Of a DNA stretch of 8,014 nt, positions 1 to 6,396 are shown in pieces (the first letter of the stretch is position 1; each line of letters begins with the position of its first letter). The notes under the pieces are model-generated. The model made no database searches, was not told where the DNA came from, and worked only from the letters and a program-made list of their open reading frames with translations. The stretch comes from Prevotella sp. CAG:924. Lineage in GTDB: Bacteria; Bacteroidota; Bacteroidia; Bacteroidales; Bacteroidaceae. The stretch is taken from assembly GCA_000431975.1 (NCBI GenBank), contig HF988592.1, forward strand, positions 1-8,014, in the 5' to 3' direction. The translations under genes and the position numbers were made by a program.

Positions 1-73
1 ACAGCAATAGTCTGAAATAAATCCTTCTGCCACGGCTGCACTCTGTCCCACCTGCCGCGAAAGAGACCTGCCA
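1..73 (-). other. 3' flank of the helicase gene; possible start of an unidentified downstream gene
   Basis: Nothing firm can be called here. No hairpin followed by a T-run is visible, so the helicase transcript probably continues beyond the window edge. On the minus strand a GTG at 74-72 overlaps the helicase TAG stop by one base and opens a frame that runs without a stop to base 1, beginning VAGLFRGRWDRVQPWQKDLF. The other two minus frames are also open over this short stretch, and no convincing ribosome binding site precedes the GTG. The coding assignment is therefore only a possibility. Confidence 0.2.
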
Positions 74-2695
74 CTATCCTATAATGGTGAAGCGGGCAAA
101 CTTGAGCAACAGTTGCTTCGTGCCCGACTCATCAAAACAGATGCTTGCCTTGCAATTCTCACCCGTGCCCTCAATTTTCATCACCGTGCCCCGGCCGAAG
201 CGCTGGTGCTCTATGATCGACCCTACCTTCAGGCCGTTGGGTCCTGTTGTCTGTGCCGCACCTCTCGAGCCGTTACGCTCGCTCTCCGTCATACGGCGCA
301 TCCCGGCAGGACGCGGACTGGCCGACACGCCGGTGCTTCGGCCGCCGTTGGTCATCGCCTTTGCCACCTTCTGCCAGTTGCCGCTCTGCTGCAAGCGACG
401 CTCAAATCCCTTTCCGAAAGGATTGACGGCCTCCTCCGGCTGTCTCGGTGAGGTGATCTTCGGCTTCGGGTCGGCCATGAACTGTCCGGCCACAGGACGT
501 GAGTTCTGCATACGGCTGTCCAGCTGTCGATACTCCGATCCCCAGGGATGGCTCCCCGTGTAAGGACGGTCGCTCTCATAGTCGCGCTGCCGCCAGGAGG
601 GCTGTCTGTCCTCCTCCCATGGACGACGGAACGGACGCTCCACCGGTTCATCGTTCCAGCCGTCTTCCAATCCGCCGCCATGACGCACCGGACGCTTGCC
701 TCCGTCCTTAACGATGTGAAGATACTGAGGCTCAATATCCTTGAGGAAACGGCTCGGCCTCACCATCATGTCCGGTGAGCCAAAACGCCAGCGCTGATGA
801 GCCCAGGAAAGATAGCAGTGCTTCTCCGCACGGGTGATGGCCACATAGCACAGACGACGCTCCTCCTCCAGCTCCCGCTGCGTGGAGACAGCCATCTGAC
901 TCGGAAACATGTTCTCCTCCATGCCTACGACAAAGACCGTCTTGAACTCCAGACCCTTCGCGGCATGAATCGTCATCAGCGAGATCTTATCGTCCGAGTC
1001 GTCACCATCGTCAATGTCCGTCATCAATGACACGGTAGAGAGATAGTCCTCGATATGTGTGTGTTCCGGATCACCGTCCTCCTGCTGCGTCTGTACAAAG
1101 TTGGCGATGCCCGAGAAAAGCTCGTCCACATTCTCGCGCCGGCTCTCGCCCTCGGGCGTGCGGTCGGACGACAGATCGGTGGCAATGCCGCTCTTCGTAA
1201 CGATGTCGCGTGCCTGCACAGACGCATCGTCCAGCTGACGGCGGTCGATGAACCCCTGTATGAGATCGCGGAAGGCTATCAGTTTTCCCATCGTCCCCCG
1301 GTTGAGGGGCAGGACAGACGGATCGGGATGCTCCAACAGTTCCCATACCCCTACTCCCGTGTCACGCGACGCCTGCGCCAGACGCTGCAGGGTCGTATTG
1401 CCGATGCCGCGCGACGGATAGTTCACAACACGGTAGAACGCTTCCTCATCCCGCGGATTGACCACCAGACGGAAATAGGCTATGACATCCTTGATCTCCT
1501 TACGCTGATAGAACGACAGTCCGCCGAAGATACGATACTTGTCACCCAAACCGACAGAAGGCTTCCGCATCTCCTCCTCGAAAAGACGGCTCTGCGCATT
1601 GGTACGATAGAGAATGGCAAAATCCTTCCATGCACAATCTTCCTCTTTCTTTAGCCGCTTGATCTCACGGCACACAGTCTCAGCCTCACGCTTATCGGAG
1701 ATATTCTCCAAGACCGTGATCTGGTCGCCCTCCTCATTTTTGGAATAGAGTTCCTTGGGTATCTGGTTGCCGTTGTGCTTCATCAGCGAGTTGGCGGCAA
1801 GCACGATAGACTGTGTCGACCGGTAGTTCTGTTCGAGTTTGAAGAGCCGCGCATCCTCATATATCTTCCTGAAAAGCAGGATATTGTCGATGTTCGCTCC
1901 ACGAAAGGCATAGATACTCTGATAGTCATCACCCACGACACAGATCTTACGGCGCTCCTGTGTGAGCTGTTCCATGATCTTCCGCTGCACCATGTTCGTG
2001 TCCTGATACTCATCAACCAGCACGAAAGCGAAACGGTCGGAATAGAAACGCCTCACATCCTCATTCTCTACAAAGAGCCGATAGGTGAGCACCAGCAGGT
2101 CGTCAAAGTCCATACAGTTGGCCTGACGCAGCCGCTGGTTATATGCCATATAGATCTTGCCCAGCTCAGGCATGTTGCGTTGCCGGTCGGCCTGGAGCTG
2201 CTCAAAGCTGTTCACATAGTCATCGGGCATATAGAGCCGGTTTTTCGCCTTCGAGATGACACCGTGGACGGTAGCCGGCTTATAGGTCTTATCGTCAAGT
2301 CCCATGTCCCTGATCACCTTCTTCAATAGCGACCGGGAGTCGTTCTCGTCATAGATCGTATAGGCATGGCTGTAGCCGATACGGTCGGCCTGTGCACGCA
2401 GAATGCGTGAGAAAATGCTATGGAAGGTGCCCATCTGCAACCCACTGGCCTGCTCCTCACCCACCAGCTGGGCTATGCGCTCCTTCATCTCGTTGGCAGC
2501 CTTATTAGTGAATGTCAGCGCCAGAATGTTCCACGGCTTCAGCCCACGCTGCAGCAAATAAGCTATCTTATAAGTCAGTACGCGCGTCTTGCCCGATCCG
2601 GCACCGGCAATGATTAGCTCGGGACCGTCACAATATTCCACGGCCTCACGCTGGGCGGGGTTAAGGCCGCTGAGCAACTGTTCTTCGTTGATCAT
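74..2695 (-). CDS. uvrD: UvrD/PcrA-type superfamily 1A DNA helicase
   Basis: This is an ATP-dependent 3'-5' DNA helicase of the UvrD/PcrA/Rep group. The family unwinds DNA in nucleotide-excision and mismatch repair and clears stalled forks or RNA polymerase. All SF1A motifs are visible: Q motif LNPAQREAV (11-19), Walker A AGAGSGKT (30-37), motif Ia LALTFTNKAANEM (58-70), Walker B VDEYQDTN (227-234), motif III GDDYQSIYAFRGA (255-267), motif IV LEQNYRST (287-294), motif V TIHAAKGLEF (575-584) and motif VI EEERRLCYVAITRAE (610-624). A low-complexity Arg/Pro/Gly/Gln-rich linker of about 160 residues follows (663-821). The last 52 residues (822-873, with HQRFGRGTV) resemble the Tudor-like C-terminal domain by which PcrA/UvrD binds RNA polymerase. 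At 873 aa it is longer than the usual 720-750, and the linker accounts for the difference. It starts 30 bp after mtgA, probably in the same operon. No motif is damaged. The uvrD versus pcrA name is a matter of convention. Confidence 0.96.
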   Translation of the reverse strand: MINEEQLLSGLNPAQREAVEYCDGPELIIAGAGSGKTRVLTYKIAYLLQRGLKPWNILALTFTNKAANEMKERIAQLVGEEQASGLQMGTFHSIFSRILRAQADRIGYSHAYTIYDENDSRSLLKKVIRDMGLDDKTYKPATVHGVISKAKNRLYMPDDYVNSFEQLQADRQRNMPELGKIYMAYNQRLRQANCMDFDDLLVLTYRLFVENEDVRRFYSDRFAFVLVDEYQDTNMVQRKIMEQLTQERRKICVVGDDYQSIYAFRGANIDNILLFRKIYEDARLFKLEQNYRSTQSIVLAANSLMKHNGNQIPKELYSKNEEGDQITVLENISDKREAETVCREIKRLKKEEDCAWKDFAILYRTNAQSRLFEEEMRKPSVGLGDKYRIFGGLSFYQRKEIKDVIAYFRLVVNPRDEEAFYRVVNYPSRGIGNTTLQRLAQASRDTGVGVWELLEHPDPSVLPLNRGTMGKLIAFRDLIQGFIDRRQLDDASVQARDIVTKSGIATDLSSDRTPEGESRRENVDELFSGIANFVQTQQEDGDPEHTHIEDYLSTVSLMTDIDDGDDSDDKISLMTIHAAKGLEFKTVFVVGMEENMFPSQMAVSTQRELEEERRLCYVAITRAEKHCYLSWAHQRWRFGSPDMMVRPSRFLKDIEPQYLHIVKDGGKRPVRHGGGLEDGWNDEPVERPFRRPWEEDRQPSWRQRDYESDRPYTGSHPWGSEYRQLDSRMQNSRPVAGQFMADPKPKITSPRQPEEAVNPFGKGFERRLQQSGNWQKVAKAMTNGGRSTGVSASPRPAGMRRMTESERNGSRGAAQTTGPNGLKVGSIIEHQRFGRGTVMKIEGTGENCKASICFDESGTKQLLLKFARFTIIG

Positions 2696-2725
2696 CTGAT
2701 ATGTCCTAACTCTTTAGTGAAAAAA

Positions 2726-3439
2726 CTATTTGTATGTCCCTCCTACAGCCGTACCGGGATCGTAGTCCTCACCCTCCTTGGGGAATGAGGGGATATAGCG
2801 CATATTCTGTTCTATCTGGCGTTGGCGCTTGCGCATATACGGACCGGGATACTTAGACGAATATCTACGGGGATTGGGGAAGGTGGCGGCGATCAGGGCA
2901 CAGTCCGCACGGGTGAGCTCATCGGCCTTCTTACCGAAATTGTATTCCGCACAGGCATCGGCACCGTAGATATACGACCCCATCTCGATCGAATTGAGAT
3001 ACACCTCCATAATGCGCTGCTTGCTCCAGCACAGTTCGATCAACGCTGTGAAATACACCTCAAATCCCTTGCGCACCCATGAACGGCCCGGCCAGAGGAA
3101 CACATTCTTGGCTGTCTGTTGTGAGATGGTGGAAGCACCGAATTTCTTTCCTCCCCTGCTGTTCCGTTTGGCCGCCTGTCCGATGGCATTGAAGTCGAAG
3201 CCATGATGCAACAGGAAGCGGGAGTCCTCACCCGCCATAGCTGCCACCGGCAAATGGGGTGACATCTCCTCAAGAGGAATCCAGTGGTGGTGCATCGTCA
3301 GTGTACCCCCCTGGATACAACGGATCACCATGAGAGGAGTGATATAGACAGGCAGGAAACGATAGACGACCACAGCCAAAAGTGTTGATGCAAAGAAAAG
3401 GGCCAATGCCCAGCGAATGATTTTCTTAAAGAGTTCCAT
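2726..3439 (-). CDS. mtgA: Monofunctional biosynthetic peptidoglycan transglycosylase (GT51)
   Basis: This is a membrane-anchored glycosyltransferase that polymerises lipid II into glycan strands on the outer face of the inner membrane. It has no transpeptidase domain. After a short basic start there is one transmembrane segment (about 7-31), then the GT51 fold. GT51 motif 1 is EDSRFLLHHGFD (71-82), with the expected catalytic Glu71. Motif 2 is GASTISQQTAKN (101-112). Motif 3 spans about 123-149, from RKGFE to EVYLN, and is followed by EMG and YGADACAEYNFGK. The length of 237 aa is normal for MtgA. The start at 3439 gives a complete membrane anchor. It lies upstream of the helicase with a 30-bp gap. 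A strong terminator separates it from the OmpA lipoprotein gene, so it probably has its own promoter. The alternative, a fragment of a bifunctional penicillin-binding protein, is unlikely because the gene is complete at both ends. Confidence 0.95.
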   Translation of the reverse strand: MELFKKIIRWALALFFASTLLAVVVYRFLPVYITPLMVIRCIQGGTLTMHHHWIPLEEMSPHLPVAAMAGEDSRFLLHHGFDFNAIGQAAKRNSRGGKKFGASTISQQTAKNVFLWPGRSWVRKGFEVYFTALIELCWSKQRIMEVYLNSIEMGSYIYGADACAEYNFGKKADELTRADCALIAATFPNPRRYSSKYPGPYMRKRQRQIEQNMRYIPSFPKEGEDYDPGTAVGGTYK

Positions 3440-3482
3440 CTGACAGAACTGATATACAATGACTTACAATCTGTTTATCTAT

Positions 3483-3513
3483 GAAGTTAACGATCTATGG
3501 CCTAAACCAAAAA
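3483..3513 (-). promoter_or_regulatory. Weak candidate mtgA promoter overlapping the upstream terminator's T-run
   Basis: On the minus strand, TTTG (within the TTTTTGG at the end of the terminator) is followed after about 18 bases by TAACTTCA. The Bacteroidota consensus is TTTG, about 19 bp, then TAnnTTTG. The -7 box matches at TA and TT but not at the final TG. It is the only candidate seen in the 70 bp between the terminator and the mtgA start, and it remains tentative. Confidence 0.25.
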
Positions 3514-3549
3514 GTGGGGATGAAGACCCAACAAGAGTCTTCATCCCCC
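3509..3549 (-). terminator. Intrinsic terminator of the OmpA-family lipoprotein gene
   Basis: A perfect 12-bp inverted repeat (3516-3527 with 3537-3548, arm GGGGATGAAGAC on the plus strand) encloses a 9-nt loop. Read on the minus strand it is followed within two bases by five Ts (complement of 3509-3513). It lies about 56 bp past the stop of the lipoprotein gene and upstream of mtgA, so it isolates the two units. Confidence 0.9.
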
Positions 3550-3604
3550 TTATTTGTCAGAAAGATCGGACAGGCGACGACATCTCGCACCACCCTCTCT
3601 CTGC

Positions 3605-4303
3605 TTATTTCAATGTGCCGTTGTTGGCAGCTTCCACCATTGCCTTGCTGGCATAGAGATACACCTCTACACGACGGTTAGCCTTCTGGCCGGCTGCCGT
3701 AGAGTTGTCAGCCACAGGATTGGACTCGCCAAAGCCCTGTACGCTCTTGAACTGCGTAGCGGGAACGCCGAGGCTCTGCAGATAGCTCGATACAGCCGTA
3801 GCACGATCGAGCGACAGCTCCTGGTTCTTGGCCTGGCTCTGAGCTGCAGTGCAGTTCTTCCAGCCCTGATTGTCAGTATAACCCTGGATATCGATATCAC
3901 AAGTGCTGTTGTTCTTCAGCACAGTGGCAAACTTAGCCAGATCATTCTTTGAGGCAGCTGCCAGTGTCGACTGACCCGTTGCGAAGAGCAGACCGGAATC
4001 GAAAGTCACCTTTACAGCCTGCAGACCATTGGCATCGGTCACTGTCTCTACCTTGGCATTCTCCACCTCGGCAGCCTCAGCAGCCACCTTATCCATGTGA
4101 CGGCCGATCAATGCGCCTGCACCAGCACCTACTGCTCCGCCAATAGCGGCACCAACACCGGTGTTGCCGGCAAGCTTACCAATCAGAGCGCCTACGGCGG
4201 CACCTGCACCTGTACCAATCAATGCACCCGTGCCCTGCTTTGTGGCACAACTCGTAACAGCCAATACACACAGCCCGGCTACGGCTATTTTCATATTCTT
4301 CAT
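3605..4303 (-). CDS. OmpA-family lipoprotein with glycine-zipper region (YiaD-like)
   Basis: This is a cell-envelope lipoprotein that probably links the outer membrane to peptidoglycan. Residues 1-18 form a lipoprotein signal peptide ending in the lipobox VTSC, so lipidation is expected at Cys19. A Gly/Ala-rich glycine-zipper segment follows (about 24-67). The C-terminal OmpA-like peptidoglycan-binding domain (about 95-220) contains GYTDNQG, with Asp144, and LSLDRATAVSSYL, with Arg167. These match the Asp and Arg that bind diaminopimelate in E. coli OmpA. The Asp-to-Arg spacing is about 8 residues longer than in E. coli OmpA, and the extra stretch carries Cys151. With Cys135 this gives two cysteines in the exported domain. 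Two start Mets are possible (residues 1 and 4); the first is used here. The gene is divergent from proS and has its own promoter box and terminator. No OmpA beta-barrel is present. Confidence 0.92.
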   Translation of the reverse strand: MKNMKIAVAGLCVLAVTSCATKQGTGALIGTGAGAAVGALIGKLAGNTGVGAAIGGAVGAGAGALIGRHMDKVAAEAAEVENAKVETVTDANGLQAVKVTFDSGLLFATGQSTLAAASKNDLAKFATVLKNNSTCDIDIQGYTDNQGWKNCTAAQSQAKNQELSLDRATAVSSYLQSLGVPATQFKSVQGFGESNPVADNSTAAGQKANRRVEVYLYASKAMVEAANNGTLK

Positions 4304-4347
4304 AGACTTATATATTTTTTTGTTCTATACTTTTTTTGTCTTTGTTG

Positions 4348-4355
4348 CAAAGTTA
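4348..4355 (-). promoter_or_regulatory. Candidate -7 promoter box for the OmpA lipoprotein gene
   Basis: On the minus strand the sequence reads TAACTTTG, a perfect match to the Bacteroidota -7 element TAnnTTTG. The predicted transcript would start near 4340 and have a T-poor, A-rich leader of about 37 nt before the ATG at 4303. No clear TTTG -33 element is visible at the usual distance. A 5-bp inverted repeat (CTTTG at 4340-4344, CAAAG at 4348-4352) overlaps the box. Confidence 0.6.
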
Positions 4356-4400
4356 CTTCTTTTTTCAATAGTATATACCGTTTATACGGCCTTTTTTTCG

Positions 4401-4408
4401 TAACTTTG
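4401..4408 (+). promoter_or_regulatory. Candidate -7 promoter box for proS
   Basis: TAACTTTG on the plus strand matches the Bacteroidota -7 consensus TAnnTTTG exactly. Transcription would begin near 4415 and give a proS leader of about 95 nt. The -33 region is poor (GTTTATACGG around 4380-4389). The box is the mirror image of the lipoprotein promoter box 45 bp away, so the two promoters are back to back. Confidence 0.6.
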
Positions 4409-4426
4409 CCACAAAATTAATATCCT

Positions 4427-4481
4427 TCCCGCAAGGGACAAAGCGGAATCGCCTATTTGTAATAGGAAAATCCCTATTCCG
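4427..4481 (+). promoter_or_regulatory. Structured 5' leader of proS with alternative hairpins
   Basis: Two elements are visible between the candidate promoter and proS. The first is a 4-bp stem TCCC/GGGA (4427-4430 with 4435-4438) capped by the GNRA tetraloop GCAA. The second is an imperfect hairpin: an outer stem CGGAAT (4444-4449) with ATTCCG (4476-4481), and an inner stem CCTATT (4452-4457) with AATAGG (4461-4466) closing a 3-nt loop. AATAGG can instead pair with a second CCTATT (4473-4478) across a 6-nt loop. That fold excludes both stems of the first. No T-run follows and the start codon is not sequestered, so a regulatory role is a guess. It does not look like a T-box leader. Confidence 0.35.
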
Positions 4482-4510
4482 ATAAAAACTATTAAAACGA
4501 CAATATATAA

Positions 4511-5992
4511 ATGGCAAAAGAACTGAAAGAACTGACGAAGCGTGCTGACAATTACAGTCAGTGGTACAACGACTTGGTAGTCAAGGCCGATCTGGCCGAA
4601 CAGGCTCCCGTCCGCGGTTGCATGATCATCAAGCCTTATGGCTTCGCCATCTGGGAGAAGATGAAAGAAGTGTTGGACAAGATGTTCAAGGAGACCGGTG
4701 TGCAGAACGCCTATTTCCCCATGCTCATCCCCAAGTCATTCCTCTCCCGTGAGGCCGAGCATGTGAAAGGCTTCGCCAAAGAGTGCGCCGTAGTGACCCA
4801 CTACCGTCTGAAAGCCAGCGAGGACGGCAACAGCGTGGTAGTCGATCCTACAGCCCGTCTGGACGAGGAGCTCATCATTCGTCCTACTTCCGAGACTATC
4901 ATCTGGAATACCTATAAAGGATGGATCCATTCGTGGCGCGACCTGCCCCTGATGTGCAACCAGTGGTGCAACGTGATGCGCTGGGAGATGCGTACCCGTC
5001 CATTCCTCCGCACCTCAGAGTTCCTCTGGCAGGAGGGCCACACAGCACATGCCACCCGTGAGGAGGCTGAAGCCGAGGCACAGCGCATGCTCCACGTATA
5101 TGCCGATTTCGCAGAGAACTGGGCAGCCATTCCTATGATCCAGGGTGTGAAGAGTGAGACCGAGCGTTTTGCCGGTGCCCTCGACACCTACACCATCGAG
5201 GCCATGATGCAGGACGGCAAGGCCCTGCAGAGCGGTACGAGCCACTTCCTCGGCCAGAACTTTGCCAAGAGCTTCGACGTGACCTTCCTCAACAAGGAGA
5301 ACAAGCCTGAATATGTGTGGGCCACCTCTTGGGGCGTGTCAACACGTCTGATGGGTGCACTGATCATGGTACACTCCGACGACAACGGCCTCGTGCTTCC
5401 TCCGAAGCTCGCTCCTATCCAGGTAGTGATCGTGCCCATCACCAAGGGCGGCGACCAGCTCGACAAGATCTCTGCCAAGCTGCAGCCCGTCATCGACCAG
5501 CTGCGTCAGCTCGGCATCTCCGTGAAGTACGATGACGCCGACAACAAACGTCCGGGCTTCAAGTTTGCCGACTACGAGCTCAAGGGTGTACCTGTACGTC
5601 TCGTCATGGGTGGCCGTGATCTCGAGAACAACACCATCGAGGTGATGCGTCGTGATACACTGGAGAAAGAGACCGTCAGCTTCGACGGCATCGTTGACTA
5701 CGTGAAGAACCTGCTCGAGGACATCCAGAAGAACATCTTCGAGAAGGCCCGTAAGTTCCGCGATGAGCATATCTACGAGTGCGACAACTACGAGGAATTC
5801 AAGGAGCGCATCAAGGATGGTGGCTTCTTCCTCTGCCACTGGGACGGCACACCCGAGACGGAAGCTAAGATCAAGGAGGATACGCAGGCTACTATCCGTT
5901 GCGTGCCCTTCGCCTTCGAGCAGACACCCGGTGTCGACATGGTGAGCGGCAAGCCCGCCAAGTATCGTGTCATCATCGCACGCAGCTACTAA
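4511..5992 (+). CDS. proS: Prolyl-tRNA synthetase, archaeal/eukaryotic-like type
   Basis: This cytoplasmic class II aminoacyl-tRNA synthetase charges tRNA-Pro with proline. The catalytic core shows RPTSETI (124-130, binding ATP and proline), motif 2 from RWEMRTRPFLRTSEFLWQEG (157-176), the substrate-pocket loop QSGTSHFLGQ (240-249), and motif 3 WGVSTRLMGALIM (274-286) with Arg279. The anticodon-binding domain follows (about 300-400), then the C-terminal domain found in this subtype. The protein ends in RSY, the C-terminal Tyr typical of the subtype. At 493 aa it lacks the roughly 180-residue INS editing domain of the E. coli-type enzyme, so any clearing of Ala-tRNA-Pro must depend on another protein. 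The codons are strongly biased toward C- and G-ending forms (CTC, AAG, GTG), as in highly expressed genes. The ATG at 4511 follows an A-rich leader without Shine-Dalgarno. It is a single-gene unit between its own promoter and terminator. Confidence 0.98.
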   Translation: MAKELKELTKRADNYSQWYNDLVVKADLAEQAPVRGCMIIKPYGFAIWEKMKEVLDKMFKETGVQNAYFPMLIPKSFLSREAEHVKGFAKECAVVTHYRLKASEDGNSVVVDPTARLDEELIIRPTSETIIWNTYKGWIHSWRDLPLMCNQWCNVMRWEMRTRPFLRTSEFLWQEGHTAHATREEAEAEAQRMLHVYADFAENWAAIPMIQGVKSETERFAGALDTYTIEAMMQDGKALQSGTSHFLGQNFAKSFDVTFLNKENKPEYVWATSWGVSTRLMGALIMVHSDDNGLVLPPKLAPIQVVIVPITKGGDQLDKISAKLQPVIDQLRQLGISVKYDDADNKRPGFKFADYELKGVPVRLVMGGRDLENNTIEVMRRDTLEKETVSFDGIVDYVKNLLEDIQKNIFEKARKFRDEHIYECDNYEEFKERIKDGGFFLCHWDGTPETEAKIKEDTQATIRCVPFAFEQTPGVDMVSGKPAKYRVIIARSY

Positions 5993-6043
5993 AAACAGCT
6001 GACAACCGCTCCACCTATTATATATAAGGAGCACACCATAATC

Positions 6044-6086
6044 GAGTAGGAGGAAAACAAAGTGGTTTTCCTCCTACTTTCGTTTT
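6044..6086 (+). terminator. Intrinsic terminator of proS
   Basis: A perfect 14-bp inverted repeat, AGTAGGAGGAAAAC at 6045-6058 with its complement at 6065-6078, closes a 6-nt loop. A G-T pair can extend it by one at 6044/6079. It is followed by TTCGTTTT. It lies about 50 bp past the proS stop. The minus strand has no comparable T-run, so it acts for proS. Confidence 0.9.
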
Positions 6087-6352
6087 ACGGTCTCCCACAT
6101 CATCGCACGTACCGTCCGGCATACGGCAGATCATACTTTGGTGTCATTTGAGACCGCTGTCCATCATTCCCCACATAACCTGCCCCACACAACTTATCAT
6201 TAGACACTGCTGAGGACGGTAACGGCTGTCTGCCATACGCCCATAGCCAAGGCGAGTGTTCAATGCCGCCAATCAAAAAGCGCCACATTTCCTTAGATCA
6301 CGAATCCTAGTCTCAATATTCTTCCTTGAATACGCATGCCTAGCATACCACC
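6087..6352. other. Gap without a convincing gene; contains a 62-codon minus-strand ORF
   Basis: This stretch lies between the proS terminator and the terminator of the WYL gene. The only plausible frame is on the minus strand at 6288-6100. It starts with ATG preceded by AAGGAA and encodes 62 residues that include YGRQPLPSSAVSNDKLCGAG and end in YAGRYVR. No domain, signal peptide or membrane segment is recognised. No promoter box is seen upstream and no minus-strand terminator follows. It could be a small gene, a remnant of a longer gene or part of a dispersed repeat. The sequence alone does not decide, so it is not called as a CDS. Confidence 0.3.
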
Positions 6353-6390
6353 AAAAACGGGTCAAAGCGTTGATGCCGCGCCTTGACCCG
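6353..6390 (-). terminator. Intrinsic terminator of the UDG-like/WYL cassette
   Basis: The outer stem is 8 bp, CGGGTCAA at 6358-6365 with TTGACCCG at 6383-6390. After one A-C mismatch an inner GCG/CGC stem continues it (6367-6369 with 6379-6381). Read on the minus strand the hairpin is followed directly by five Ts (complement of 6353-6357). It starts only 6 bp after the stop codon of the WYL gene. Confidence 0.88.
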
Positions 6391-6396
6391 CTAGTA

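Noticed and set aside
1055..1654. 199-codon plus-strand ORF within the helicase gene
   Set aside because: It is the antisense shadow of conserved helicase motifs, with no recognisable motif and no ribosome binding site.
1775..2329. 184-codon plus-strand ORF within the helicase gene
   Set aside because: It is the antisense shadow of the region encoding motifs III and IV. Its His/Ile/Leu-rich composition matches reverse reading of those codons.
3554..3952. 132-codon plus-strand ORF opposite the OmpA lipoprotein gene
   Set aside because: It begins next to the terminator and lies mostly antisense to a conserved peptidoglycan-binding domain, with no independent support.
4410..4510. T-box riboswitch upstream of proS
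   Set aside because: No T-box consensus, specifier loop or terminator/antiterminator pair with a T-run is visible, and T-boxes are mainly a Firmicutes feature.
5339..6034. 231-codon minus-strand ORF opposite proS
   Set aside because: It is antisense to a clearly real synthetase, is rich in Leu, Val, Asp and Glu as expected from reading strongly biased codons backward, has no recognisable domain, and crosses the proS stop without its own signals.
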